Shown here: positions 1-11,665 of the stretch, piece by piece
Layout: each line of letters opens with the position of its first letter
Numbering within the stretch: position 1 is the stretch's first letter
NCBI GenBank assembly: GCA_964019695.1
Contig: OZ026515.1
Coordinates: forward strand, 39,262,994 to 39,326,993
Source: Loripinus fragilis
Lineage: Eukaryota; Mollusca; Bivalvia; Lucinida; Lucinidae
Direction of reading: 5' to 3'
Length of the DNA: 64,000 bases
The notes under the pieces: model-generated
Told to the model about the DNA's origin: nothing
The model's input: only the letters and a program-made list of their open reading frames with translations
Databases searched by the model: none
Program-made: the position numbers and the translations under genes

Positions 1-126
1 GTTTGGTTCAAATCTGACCAGTGGTTCTGGAGATGTCTTTTGAAGCAAATGGTGACGAGACACTACACGACGGACAAACATCCAATGATTACAAAAGCTC
101 ACACTGAGCCTTTGACTCATGTAAGC
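1..126 (+). repeat. End fragment of a GTGAGCT-ended repeat
   Basis: The stretch has the ACCAGTGGTTC...GAGATGTCTTT motif of the satellite at 560-1470, then an ACGACGGAC run and the end motif AGCTCACACTGAGCC. The same order closes the repeat block at 3707-3829. It is the end of another copy cut by the window edge. Confidence 0.6.
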
Positions 127-334
127 TAGAATACTCAGTGCCCAGCCTTATGCTCATCTTTGTTTTTACTTTTTAACTTCAGCATTATTGACGATTTTCT
201 TTAACTATTGCGAGTAGATTGAAGTTTTAAATTACATTTAAGTTGAAAATGGGATATGGAAAAAGATAACAGGTTTAGAATTTATTATATTTATGGCAAG
301 CAATTCAAAAGTGTAGAAACAGCAACTACTTATC

Positions 335-520
335 TGGCGACGTCTGGACTCTGCTGATTACCTTTGCAAACACTTTGTACCCAGAATGGCGACACTGATC
401 TGGACCCTGGCCGTTTGACACTCTGATAGTGTTCCTGAGAGATTATATTAAAAAATATTTTGAGGAATGTCAGAAGACGACAACAAAACATGTAAAATAG
501 CCAGCATGCAAACAGTTACG
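335..520 (-). repeat. Decayed family B hairpin MITE
   Basis: Read on the minus strand this carries the family B landmarks in order: CATGCTGG, GTCGTCTTCTG, AGTGTCAAACGG, CCAGATCAG and TTTGCAAAGG. It is badly diverged and has lost the clean inner hairpin. Confidence 0.5.
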
Positions 521-559
521 TGCATATTTTTGGTCTCGTCGCGCGTCGTAGAAGCCACC

Positions 560-1470
560 ATGAGGCACATTTCCGTGAAATTATTTTGAATTTGAACCAG
601 TGGTTCAGGAGGAAATGTCATTAAAAGACATTTCTTATCTAGAGCTCTGGCAGCCCCTTTGTTCAGTGGAGTGGAACCATTTGCGACATTTTGGTAGAAT
701 GCATCATGGAAAAACAATTATGTGAAATTATTTTGAATTTGGACCAGTAGTTCAGCAGGATATGTCGTTTAAAGATATTTCTTATCTGGAGCTCTGACTG
801 CCCTTTAGTTCAGCAGAGCGGAACCATTTGTGCTATTTTAGGTAAAGGGAATTATGAGGAACAATTCTGTGATTTTTTTTTTCAATTAGGACCAGCGGTT
901 CAGGAGGGAATGCAATTAAAAGACATTTCTTATTTAGAGCTCTGGCAGCACCTTTGTTCATTTGAGCGGAACCAAATGTGCAATTTTGGTAGAAGGCATC
1001 ATGAGGAACAATTCTGTGAAAATGTTTTGAATTTGAACAGTGGTTCAGGAGATGTCGTTTAAAGATATTTCTTATCTAGAGCTCTGACGGCCCTTTTGCT
1101 CAGCGGAGGGGAATCATTTGTGTAATTTTGGTAGCGGGTATTATGAGAAACAATTCTGAGAAATTATTTCGAATTTGGACCAGTGGTTCAGGAGGAGATG
1201 TCTTATAAAGATATTTCTTATCTGGAGCTCTGGTGACCCTTTTGTTCAGCGGGGCAGAACCATTTGTGCAATTTTGATGTAGGGTATCAAGAGGAACAAT
1301 TCTGTAGAATTATTTTAAATTTGAACCAGTTGTTCAGGAGATGTCATTTAAAAGTTTTTTCTTATCTGGAGCTCTGGCAGCCCTCCTGTTCAGTGGAGTG
1401 GAACCATTTGTGCAATTTTGAAAGAGGGCATCAGAGAGAAAGAGAAAGATTCATGTGAAGTTATATGAAA
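560..1470 (+). repeat. Tandem satellite, unit about 146 bp
   Basis: The landmark ACCAGTGGTTCAGGAG recurs near 597, 743, 890, 1036, 1179 and 1324, giving a period of about 146 bp. Each unit also has TATTTCTTATCTGGAGCTCTGG, GGAACCATTTGTGCAATTTT and GAGGAACAATTCTGTGAAA. Units differ at many sites, so the array is old. Short open frames in it are by-products of the repeat. Confidence 0.8.
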
Positions 1471-3200
1471 AATAGTAAGTGAGTATGATCAGGAAATACC
1501 ACAATCACAAACTGCAGACAAACCCATGGAACCACGGGGAAGAGCCACATAACAATCATGAGACACCAGGAAGACAAACTAAGCAAAGCAACCAGCTCTC
1601 TCTTCCCCAAGAAATGTTCAGCTCGCATGGAAGCCTTCTAACTATTGCAATGTATCATCATGGAGAAACACTTTAATCAAATTAATACACTATGATGAAA
1701 CAAAGAAAAGGGCTTACGACTCACAGATAGTCAGAGCTAAAGAAAACCTCAAGTTGAGCCACGGTGGGTCCAGCTACAGATAAGCATCAGGCATCAACCC
1801 ACCGATTAAAGCTTTACGTCAGAGCCGTCATAGAGTCTGAGGTCTGACCCACCGTTGTGCAATTAAAGAGGAAACCAAAGCTATAAACCGTGATTTGGTT
1901 TAAAACCAGGCATGCAGACTGTCGCATGACATCCAAGTTATACCCAACCTCAATAAGACGTTTGATAAAAAATTTGAATTGATCACTAAAATTAGGTTCT
2001 CCAACAATTTGTTTGAATTTATAAACTAAATCACCATAAAATATAGGTTCTGATATGCCTTGTTGCAGAAGAGTTTTTTAAACCAATGTTGTATTTAACA
2101 ATTAACTCTGAGTATCTATGGTAGAATTTAGAAAATGCTTTTCGAATTTTATGATATCTATAACCTTGTTTTAATAACTTAGCAGTTAAATATTAGTTTC
2201 TGTTCTTGAAGTCATCAACATTAGAACACACTCTAGCAAAACGAATAAGCTGAGAAATATATACGACAAAGGAAGGGGAGCGAGGAACATCTCCATCAAG
2301 AAATGGGAAATTTATTATTTCAAAATTAAAATCATCCCGTTTATCATAAATTTAAGAAGAAACTATGCCACTTGCTATGGCAAGTTCAAGTCCAAAAATG
2401 GAGCTTCAGTATCAGAAGAATTCGCCTTATTTAACTGAAGTTCAGTAAGATATATCTGACCTACCATTTGTTCAAATAAGGATTAACAATATTAAGTAAG
2501 TCATCTAAATATCTGGAGGTGGAGTTAAAAGCTTCAATAATATCAGTTTGATGTCTGACAGAGACAACACGAAGTCTCTCTCATAACAAAGCAAAACCAA
2601 ATCTGCAACAAGAGGAGCACAATTAGTACCCATTAGAATGCCTACAATTTTTCTATATAATTTCGAGCCAAATCTTATAAATACATTTTCTAAAAGACAT
2701 GGATCACACATTTTCTGACAAGACCACAATTTATATCGTTTAGGTTTTTCAGAAGTAAAAAAGGCCTTTTTATCATTACAAGCTAACTAAAGTGAGCCCT
2801 TTCTGTTAAATGTTTGTTCAAATAATTCTGTTAATTTTTCTTTGATTAGATTATGAGGCAATGTAGTTAGTATAGAGAGTAGAGAAAACATATGTAAACA
2901 AACTAGATGCTAAAAAACCTATAGACTGTAATTTATTAAGAATTTCACCTGAATTTTTGATAGACCAAAATAAATTTTTACCAAACATTTCATTAACTGT
3001 TGTGCAATATTTAATGACATGGTTTATAATCGCAGTGAGGCAAGAAGTCAAAAGAATAGACAACTCAGTAGTTGTACATGAACCAGAATTAGCAATAAAA
3101 CGCGACTTATAGGGCCGTTTATGAAGTTAAACTAACCAGTATATTGCTGGAAGCTTGCTGTGGTCCTTATCAACAAACATCACAAACTTAGCTGCCATAT
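1471..3200 (-). mobile_element. Decayed retroelement inserted in the satellite array
   Basis: This non-satellite block separates the arrays at 560-1470 and 3290-3830. Its middle (1955-3080) has reverse-transcriptase coding traces on the minus strand. The outer parts, including an inverted pair around 1765-1775 (CCACGGTGGGTC) and 1848-1857 (GACCCACCGT), have no recognisable coding. Boundaries are estimates. Confidence 0.55.
1955..3080 (-). pseudogene. Reverse transcriptase remnant
   Basis: Minus-strand frames carry fragments of an invertebrate reverse transcriptase. About 3060-2850 gives a segment with NHVIKYCTTVNE, KNLFWSIKNSGE and FLASSL. About 2729-2505 gives KMCD, then FIRFGSKLYRKIVG, MGTNCAPLVADL and CYERDF, which matches the palm-region signature of RTs common in mollusc and cnidarian genomes. 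Further downstream come traces of the region after the catalytic aspartates. Frames are broken by stops and shifts, so it is dead. The exact retroelement class is not settled; Penelope-like is one option. Confidence 0.7.
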
Positions 3201-3289
3201 ATGGCATCGATGTCTATCAACGATAGACGTCTCATCAAGCCTGTTATGTTCATATGTTTTTGCAGTGCTAAGTTCTTGCTTAAGGGTGT

Positions 3290-3830
3290 TTTGGACAAGT
3301 GGTTTAGGAGGAGATTTCGTTTAAAGATATTTCTTATCTGGAGCTCTAATGGGCCTTTGATCCGCGCAGCAGAACCATTTGTGCAATTTTGGTAGAGAGT
3401 ATTATAAGTTAAAATTCCGTGAAATTATTTTGAATTTGGACCAGTGGTCCAGGAGATGTCTTTTAAAGATATTTCTTACCTGGAGCTCTGGCAGTTCTTT
3501 TGTTCAGCGAAGCTGAACCATTTGTGTAATTTTGGTAGAGCGTTTACAGAGGAACACTTCTGTGAAATTAATTTGAATTTGGACCAGTGGTTCAGGGATT
3601 TCTTACCTGGAGCTCTGGCAGCCCTCCTGTTTGGTGGAGCGGAACCATTTGTGCGATTTGAAAGAGGGCATCATGGGGAACATTCATGTGAAGTTATATG
3701 AAATTTGGACCAGTGGTTTAGGAAAAGATGTCTTTAAAGAAAAATATGACGGACGCACGCACGACGGACGATGGACGAAGACCGATCACTATAACTCACA
3801 TTGAGCCTTCTGCTCAGGTGAGCTAAAGAG
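3290..3830 (+). repeat. Continuation of the 146-bp satellite plus element end
   Basis: Three to four more units recur (landmarks near 3294, 3439, 3580 and 3707). They are followed by a GACGGACGCACG run and the terminal motif CACATTGAGCCTTCTGCTC AGGTGAGCT. With the array at 560-1470 it looks like one element split by the retroelement insertion. Confidence 0.7.
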
Positions 3831-4984
3831 GAAACTGAACTATGTGTAAAATAGGATAGCCTGTAGCTCTATATTGTGCTCTATGGAAGATTAATACAGA
3901 GTAAACAAGTTGATCAGGCTGCCCCATTTCATGATCCATTGAAAACGCTAAAATTCAAAATACTTGCCTCTGACTGTGTGATTAAAAAGGGTGTCAAGAC
4001 AGTTCCCTTGCTCATTTATTATGTCATGTTATATATGTTACATCCTTTAATAAGCACTCTAATCTTAGAAACTTAGTGAATCATATAAGTGAAACGGCCT
4101 CATTTGCGCTCTGTTCATTCTGTATTGCATTGCTGTACCTGCTGTGGAAAATCTAGCTCAAAACGTTACCTCTGGTTTAGCACTTAGAAGTACCTAGACT
4201 TCATATAAGTTTTTGAATGCTTAGGGAAAGATAATAAGTTCAGTGACATAATTAGGTGAAATATGCTTGTTGCATGTATAGAAAGGCTACATTTATAAAA
4301 GTTAACTAGCTGAGATATTATTCTTTTCACAGAAATATCAAGGTACATCAGTTCAGGCTGTCATTGTTTTTAAAGGCTTTCTGTTTTCTCCTTCTAAAGC
4401 TTTATTCTTTATCCTACTTGCAGAGTATCACTTAAAACGCATATTCAAAGAGCCAACTATTAGGAATTCGTATCAGTTTCCGTAATAAATATTTTAATGT
4501 CTTCAATTTGTAGCCCAAATTTCAATTTACTTTTTCTTAATTTGATAATGTAACGTATGCCACATATACTCAGTAAATTTCATAAACTTGTAAAAAGCAA
4601 TTTAAGAGCAAACGCCCAAGTATAACATGATTATTTCATGTTATAGTTTTTCTTGTTGATCTTTATAGCGTTCTCAGCTGGTCGCAGAGCCCTTGCGGCC
4701 GCGACGAAACACTTTATACTCTGCTTATTGGTTCGACCAAGGAAAGCATCCCGATGTTGCTGAAAATTGTTAGGTTTGTTGCTTAACGTCCCAGTCAACA
4801 GCTATGATCATGTCGGGACGGTCAATTCACCTAACCAAATATTTCACACTTCATAAATTCCACACCGGTACGGGTCGTCACTTCTGGCTCATGTGAAATT
4901 ACGTACGGGCGATTTCGATAATTTTTGGGGTGTAAAATTCGTGCTTTAATTTCACATGTTTATCATATTGCTTCGAGTTTTTAC
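3831..4984. other. AT-rich intergenic DNA, nothing recognised
   Basis: No convincing exon or RNA gene. A short trace near 4775-4825 (TTAACGTCCCAGTCAACAG) resembles the 3' tail of the SINE family found elsewhere in the window. Confidence 0.5.
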
Positions 4985-5310
4985 CGTGTGAAGAACTGGT
5001 ACGATTTTTCTCAGATGTGAAGAATTGCATGGTACTTAATTTCACAAATGTGAAGGGTCGGTATCAAAATCTCAGACATGTAAAGAATCGGTACCTAAAC
5101 CTCACATCTGTGAAGAATTGGTAGCAAATTATCACTTGTGAAAAATTGATATCAAAACCCACATGTGTGAAGAACTTGTACCCAATCCTCACACATGTGA
5201 AAAATTGGCACTAATTCATCAGATTAGTCTGATGTTAAAACTGGCTCTTAATCGTTACAGATGTAAGTAAGTAAGTAAGTGACAAAACTGTGAAGAATTG
5301 GAATCGAATG
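4985..5310 (+). repeat. Minisatellite, unit about 29-30 bp
   Basis: The core TGTGAAGAATTGGTAC recurs with variation near 4987, 5016, 5049, 5077, 5108, 5136, 5166, 5194 and 5291. The spacer usually contains TCACA(T/C)(A/G)TG, so each unit has a small inverted TCACA...TGTGA pair. Related GTGAAA and GGTACG words continue to about 5530. It is an imperfect, old array. Confidence 0.7.
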
Positions 5311-6025
5311 CAAAATGTAGCAGCTTGGGGGGAGCTATTTTATCAATGAGAGGGATACGCATGTATGCTCTATGACATTTGCCTACGTGCGTATTTTTCA
5401 CAAAGTGAGATATTGGTACGGAATATGTGACGTACAGGTACCATTTTTTCGCGCGCTGTGAGTAGGCCTAATTGGTACAAATTCTTCACAGTTTGAAATT
5501 TGCGAAGTGTGAAATTTGCGGTTCATCAGTACATCAACAAAAAATGAAGGCGCACTTCGTAACGGCATCGGCATATATATTGTGACATCTACAAAGTTAG
5601 TGTTCGTTGACATAATTCTTATCTAATTTACATGAATGTTCAAGTCTCTGTATCGGTATGAACAGGCTGGTCTGGATAGTATCTCATGCGATAGCTCATC
5701 TATTAATCGCAGCCAAAGTCTAAGGCCTTTGAAAGGACAGACAGGGCACCTGTTTAACCAACGCTTAGTATCCGGAATCAGAGAACCGCATCGATGTTTA
5801 CGCTGCGATTTAGCAGAATGCATATATTTTGTATAAAGAGGTGGCAAGCAACGTTGCATTTATAGTAGATGGGCCAACTTGCTCAGATACAGAGATTGAT
5901 TAGAAAATTGGAAATTTGCATGAAGCAAGTTGAACTATTGTACACCCAAGAGAGCGAGTGATAAAGGCGCTGATCACTCTGTGCGGATGCGCAGGCTGGT
6001 TTGTGCCTTTGTTTCTCGCATTTTC
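5311..6025. other. Intergenic DNA, probable old repeat
   Basis: There are short open frames on both strands of 5636-5859 but no codon or splice pattern that supports a gene. Nothing else recognised. Confidence 0.4.
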
Positions 6026-6155
<130 letters not shown>

Positions 6156-6199
6156 CGGTCTTTGACAAAGCTGTGATTTTATTGCATAGCAGTTGTTAA

Positions 6200-6320
6200 G
6201 GCACTGCCAAAACGAACCGGCAGATGAAATGGTCTGGCAGACTCGGCAAAACCGGCAGTAGGCCTAACGCACCAATCTATGACTTATACATGTAGGCCTA
6301 TGTGAATTTAAAATGTTTTT

Positions 6321-6353
<33 letters not shown>

Positions 6354-6860
6354 ATGTATGTCTGTCAGATACAACGGGTCAAGCGGGCACGGCAGATGAA
6401 ATGGTCTGGCAGATGAATCGATCTGGCAGATGAAACGGTCCGGCAGACCCGGCAGAGGAAACGATCCGGCAGACCAGCTAAAACCGGCAGTAATTAAAAC
6501 TCACGGATCCATGACTCAGGTCTTTGAATTTAAAATAATCTATCCATCTCTCTATCAACCAGTCCGTCTGTATGTCTGTCAATCTATCATTGACAATGCT
6601 CTGCATGAACATGAAAGTTTATTTTGGCACTGCCGAAACCACCCGGCAGATGAAACCGGTCCAGATAAAGATACGTGTAGGTCTTGAAGTGATCGGGCAG
6701 TAATGCACCGATTCATGACTTGCGTAGGTCTGTTAATTTTAAAAGGAACTATTATTGTCATATCTGTGAAAATATTTGTGACCATATAAAAATAGTTAGG
6801 TCAACAGTGCCTTCAGAGCGACCGGGCAGTTGAACAGACAGAAACAATGTTCCGCGGAAT
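6200..6860 (+). repeat. GGCAGA-rich tandem block, unit about 150-200 bp
   Basis: The order GGCACTGCC(A/G)AAAC, CCGGCAGATGAAA, ACCGGCAGTA, CACCAATC(T)ATGACTTA then AATTTAAAA recurs from about 6200, 6380, 6625 and 6815. A (TCTG)n run at 6320-6364 sits between the first two units. Confidence 0.65.
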
Positions 6861-7964
6861 TGACCAAATTAAACGGGACGATAATTTTAGCTTAAATGCC
6901 ATTCTAATTTGTATATTGTCTTTATTTCAGTGGTTCTTCGATGTATAACGCATGTGTAAAATATTTAAGAGTTTTAATTTGCTTTAATTCATCTTTTTTA
7001 GTTTAGTGATAAAAGCCGGTACCGAAAACCGTTATTCTCCGGATACCAACTTCGGGTGCAATCGTAGGTTCGGTCCGGCACGGTCCGGCTAGGGCTTTTA
7101 CCGACAACCGTCACGAAATCTTCTTCTCGCAATTCAAACGTCCCCAAGTCAGAACGCCCACGAGTCAAAACGTCATTTTTTCTTCTTATACATCTTTGTC
7201 ATTTTCTAACATATCCTCACACCGTAGTCATCATGCATTGTATAAGTTAAGGATGCATTGTGTGTTTCCCTTAAAGGTCAAGGAAATACTAAAAATATTG
7301 CATCTATTGTGATGGCATATTCTCGAAGATGATGAGTGCTTTTTGATAAGTGGTTACTGAGATATGCACCACTTGAGAAACTTCAACCAATTTTGTCATA
7401 CTTTTTAAAGGTTTCAAAGTAGTTTTTGAGTCATATGATAAATAGAATTTAACATTATTGAATTTATTAAACTCGTTGCGAAAAAGAAATAAAATGCTCG
7501 ACAAGGCGTTGTGAAACCAGTGGTTAAAACTTAAGGACGGTCACAAGGCCGAACCCCCGAGAACGGCAATTCCGTAAGACACTCCCATGAACAGATCATT
7601 ACAATTAGCTGAGAGATTGGTAAGTTTTGATAGCTGTCAAAAACTGCCCACATCGTCTGAAAATTTGCACATTACGTGTTAATGTGGCGTAACACGGTTG
7701 TCAATCTGTCTGCGGAAGACATCTCAATTACTTCTTAAAGGGTCATTGACACTTGCTATGGGTAAATGCCTATGGTTTTCAGTAAAAATAAAAGTCTGTC
7801 AATCGTCCCTTTCTTCGCATTGAAGCTACCCTGTCCTGAGTACTTTATGGCTGTGAAATCCGTTTTCGATATTAAATGCTTCAAAGATGTAAATTTTTGG
7901 GTAGAACAATCAGTTTTACATTAAGATATATAGGAATCCGAAAACATTTTTTAAAATATCATTC
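6861..7964. other. Intergenic DNA, nothing recognised
   Basis: AT-rich with a short CG-containing patch at 7015-7170 (CCGGTACCG, GGTCCGGCACGG). No exon could be supported. Confidence 0.45.
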
Positions 7965-8066
7965 CCCCCCGTGTGCCAGCAAAAGCTTTTGCCTGCATAT
8001 GTGTTACCATATTTTACACTTTGTATGGAAGTGGCTTGCTGGCACACGGGGGGGGGGGGGGGGGGG
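7965..8066. repeat. Fold-back element ending in a G-run
   Basis: CCCCCCCGTGTGCCAGCAA near 7966-7984 is the complement of TTGCTGGCACACGGGGGGG near 8037-8055. A loop of about 50 bp separates arms of about 19 bp. The right arm runs into 19 G in a row (8048-8066). Confidence 0.75.
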
Positions 8067-8317
8067 AAAGATGTTCAGCAGCCCAAAAACCTAGGGCCTA
8101 AGCCCATAAAATGCCCTTTCTACAAAATAAGAAATTAATGACAGTAATGAAGATCTCTAGAACCAAACTCTTAAATTGTTTTGTATTCTGTGCTAGATTA
8201 ATATATGGTACTTAAAGATTAAAAGTAGAATTAGCAAGGTTTTATGCATTTTTTCATAAGAAAAAAATTCACTGTTATTAAATGACACATTATTTTGCAA
8301 ACGTCCTGTACTTATCT

Positions 8318-8537
8318 ATTTGCATGCTAGGGAATTGTTCCAGTTTTTATTTTTGTCTGCTGACTTTCTTCAAAATTAAGTTTTTAAAAATAAACTACCC
8401 AGAACCACTATCAAAGTGTCAAACAGTTTGGATCCAGATCAAGACCGACATTCTATTGGTCTTCATCTGGGTTCAAACTGTTTGCAAAAGGCTATTGGCA
8501 GACGACAAAATTATCCACTGGCATGCAAAGAGTTATA
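8318..8537 (+). mobile_element. Family B hairpin MITE
   Basis: It starts with the degraded end TTGCATGCTAGGGAATT and ends GGCATGCAAAGAGTTA. The hairpin core reads CAAACAGTTTGGATCCAGAT with its complement CATCTGGGTTCAAACTGTTTG at 8465-8485. Confidence 0.75.
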
Positions 8538-9574
8538 ACAGGTAAATACTTTAGTGTTCAATATATTGTTTCATATAGGGATATACATGCATCATGTATA
8601 CCATAAATATTAGGACACTTTAAATACATTCAACATGCTATGCCCTTTAAACAAAGCAAAAGTAATATTCAAAGGATCTAGTTAGAATCAGTTTTACTTT
8701 CCAATGCTAAATGGGACACTTTCATTCCTTCAAAAAAATTTATTTCTTTTGTTGAGCTATTGGTTTTGTATTATTTACGGTACATGTAGTCAAAAATGTA
8801 CAGGTAACTTCTAAATTATCTCCCCAAAATCATTTTATTACAAAACATATTTTGTTTTTAAAACAATTTCATCAATTATCGTGATTCGTTAATTCTCTGC
8901 ATATGGTATGGTCAATAGATATCACCATGCCTACCAAATAAATCAAGAAAACGAGCAGAAATCACTTTTTAAAGCACCTTTTATTTTCATGAAATTTCAG
9001 ACCCCCTCCCCTTTCTACCCGCCATAACTCTCGAGTCCGTAGGAATTTTGAAAATATTTTGCTAGCTGGCTCTTGCCATTAGATTCACCTATTACACTGA
9101 TACTACATGCACCACGCTAGAAGCTCAAAAGCAGCGTTCTGGGAATCAGAAAAATAGGCGTATAAGGCCCAAACCGTCAATGATCCTTTCCATGATTTCG
9201 TTGGCTATATCATATATTATATTCCTTTATCGATATGGCGACACTAGCTTAACGCAAAATAGGCGTAGGATAAGGGCAGGATACAGCCCGAATTCCTTTT
9301 TTGGAGCCATAGTGGGTGCATAAAACTGGGTGTGCCGTGTGTGCTATATATGCCTAATGCGCAGGGACCGCGGCACACCGTCACAATAACTGAAAAATGA
9401 TGATGATGGCGACACTAGCGCGGACGTGGGTCCGTACACTACTTTATGGTGTAGATGTTCAGTATCTATTCTACCAATTTTGGTTTCATTGAACTTATCT
9501 TATGCTGACGAGACGAAATTCGGAGCATCGAAGTTAGAAACCGATCTTTCTGCTGCTACAGTGCACCTACATGC
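8538..9574. other. AT-rich intergenic DNA, nothing recognised
   Basis: No exon, RNA gene or clear repeat structure is visible. A CCCCTCCCC patch lies at 9003-9012. Confidence 0.45.
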
Positions 9575-9654
9575 GCGGATCCAGAAATTTTCGTCAGGGA
9601 ATAGAGGGGGTGGGAGCGGGGGGGGGGGGGGGGGGGGCGGGCAAACCCAACTGA

Positions 9655-9706
<52 letters not shown>

Positions 9707-9860
9707 TGTGTGTGTGTGCGTGCGCGCGCACTCAACTTATTTTATAGAGGGGTCCAATAGTTTATTCCAAATGAAACTAACATTTTCAAGGGTTTGGGGA
9801 GGGGATGGCGAAGTGCCCTAATGCTTCGCTCGTGATTTTCCAGGGGGGGGGGGGGGGTCC
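9575..9860 (+). repeat. CGCGGATCCAGAAA-type element with G-runs and (TG)n
   Basis: It starts with CATGCGCGGATCCAGAAA, the same end as the elements at 12527 and 47184. It then has a run of about 20 G (9618-9637), a (TG)n tract of about 60 bp (9657-9720) and a second run of 15 G (9843-9857). The open frame of Val-Cys repeats across it is an artefact. Confidence 0.6.
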
Positions 9861-10191
9861 GGACACCTGTCCCCTTCCCACTGGATCGCCCAACTTCTTG
9901 AACAGTGCCTCTGACCATCCAGATAAAACATAACCCATGAAATTGGAGACAAAATTCCGAGTACAGATGCTCTCGGCGTGTGTAATTTTCAGTAAAAGGC
10001 ATATGGCGTCGCGCACATAAGCTGCTAAAAAGAAAAGCTGTCCAGAAAGTACCCAGCAAGATAATAAGCCAGCAAGTGAACTTTTGTCACTCGTCGCATT
10101 GGCGAGCAGTCAAGGCTCATGCGAGCCTGCGCATACACACGGTCTCTGTAGAGCCTTTGCTGCTCGCATAAAAAGAGTATGAAAGTATAAT

Positions 10192-10434
10192 TGAGCCGCG
10201 ACATGACTGTGATTTCCAACAATGTGACATTTTGACAAGTGTAGACTCAGACGAGCCTGTGCAGCCTCCTTTTAAGGCGAGAAACTCCAAATAATGTTAG
10301 GTCAGTAGCTTAACTGTCATATAATATTCAAGCGACTAGCAAAGACTCTGATCAGACTGCGCGTATGCGCAGGCTGATCTGAGGCTTTGCTGGTCGCAAA
10401 TACCACAATGTTGGAATTCTCATGTCGCGGCTCA
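10192..10434 (+). mobile_element. Family D MITE, about 243 bp
   Basis: The ends are inverted: TGAGCCGCGACATG at the left and CATGTCGCGGCTCA at the right. Each is followed inward by a TTCCAACAATGTG-like block. An inner hairpin GACTGCGCGTATGCGCAGGC is near 10357-10376. Other copies are at 13662, 22981 and 34988. Confidence 0.85.
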
Positions 10435-10589
10435 TATGAATGCTCACGCTAAAATATAGGCTTGAAATCTCACTGTGTAGTTGCGCATGTACGTTTAAAT
10501 TGTGACTACGCATATGCGATAAGTAAATTTGGCCTCGTCGCGAGAAAACTTGACATTGATTAATGCGAACAACAAAGGCGCAGACAAGC

Positions 10590-10730
10590 CTGCGCTTCTG
10601 TGGGTTCGAGTATCACTGGAGGCACTGCGTTTTGTCCTTGAGCAAGACACTTTGTCCTCTGTTTAGTACTGGTTCAGACCCGGAAGCTTGAATTTTGTTG
10701 ACTGGGACGTATCACTCACTGATTGCTGAT
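10590..10730 (+). mobile_element. Truncated tRNA-derived SINE
   Basis: Only the B-box side remains (GGGTTCGAGTATCAC), followed by the SINE body (CACTGCGTTTTGTCCTTGAGC, TTAGTACTGGTTCA) and a degenerate tail with GTTGACTGGGACGTA. The A-box part is absent. Confidence 0.7.
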
Positions 10731-10798
10731 AACAGCTACCAAATGTAAAAAGTAGGGATGTGTGCAAAAAAGCTACTGAAATTTATATGAAGGCGGAA

Positions 10799-10845
10799 GG
10801 CTCAATGAGCCTATACCGCTCACCTGAGCTGTTGGCTCCATGTTT
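10799..10845 (+). repeat. Solo end of a GCTCACCTGAGC-type element
   Basis: AGGCTCAATGAGCC and CGCTCACCTGAGC form the hairpin-like end seen at 62276 and 3800-3829. No body of the long element follows here. Confidence 0.5.
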
Positions 10846-11339
10846 CGGCCTCATGGTTACATAAAACATTTTTATCATGAGTATTTGAGAGCAAATGACC
10901 CCGGGTTGCCAATTTGGACCCCAAAAGCATGGTTGGCAGGATTTATGTAAGTATAAAAATGTAAGCGGAGAAGAGTTTTTTTTTTTTTTTTTTTTTTAAA
11001 GTTTCCCCCAATTATAAGTCTATGGAAGCCAATGGTCCCTTAAATATAACCGATCCTATACTAGCTAAACCCTCGCAACTATAATCAGTACGTGTATTGA
11101 ACTCGGAACCACACACACTAAAATCTTGGCTGATTTTAGTGCTGTTCTGATTTAATATTGTAAAAGCAGACAGGATTTGAAGATCAAAACCATACCCTAG
11201 ATAAGACGGGTATTAAGATTGCAGTTAATTCAATGTACTAATTATTGGTTAGAAAATTATTTTACTCTGAAAAATAGAACTATTACAGAGATTATGTGCA
11301 TACTGGGTGATTTTGCAAGTTTTTTGTCGTCTGTGGATT

Positions 11340-11665
11340 CCCTTTTAAAAAATATTTTTTGACAAAAAATACTTCAGGAATACCATCAGAGCGTCACCGT
11401 TTCGGATATGATCAGGCCTGACAAATCTGGATCCATACTGCTTGCAGAAGCTGCCGTGGTGTAGTGGATAAACCGATTGCCTTGTAAACCAGGGGTCGCA
11501 GGTTCGATCTCCGGCTTCATCAATCTGTCAGATGAGACTTTAAGCCGTGGCCCGTCTCCATATTACCTTAGTTGTTGGTAGAACGTTTCAAACACAAACA
11601 AAACAACAACAAGACTGCTTGCAAAGGTCACCATCAGCCAACGTAATTGCAAAGAATATCAGCCA
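11340..11665 (+). mobile_element. Family B MITE interrupted by a SINE
   Basis: The left part (CTTCAGGAATACCATCAGAG, GATCAGGCCTGACA, GGATCCATACTG) and the right part (TGCTTGCAAAGGTCACCATCAGC) belong to one family B copy. The SINE at 11451-11613 splits it at the right arm of the hairpin. Confidence 0.7.
11451..11613 (+). mobile_element. tRNA-derived SINE with target-site duplication
   Basis: The head has a tRNA-like A box (GTGGTGTAGTGGATAAACC) and B box (GGTTCGATC). The tail is rich in ACAAACAAAACAACAACAA. It is flanked by ACTGCTTGCAGAAG (11437-11450) and ACTGCTTGCAAAGG (11614-11627), a 14-bp target-site duplication with two mismatches. It differs from the SINE family at 40021 and 45986 in its body. 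Confidence 0.85.

Noticed and set aside
4985..5310. 29-bp spaced repeats resembling a CRISPR array
   Set aside because: The units are diverged and contiguous without unique spacers, and the window is clearly metazoan. It is a minisatellite.
9426..9821. 131-codon open frame
   Set aside because: Most of it is a G-run and a TG microsatellite (Gly and Val-Cys repeats); no splice or family support.
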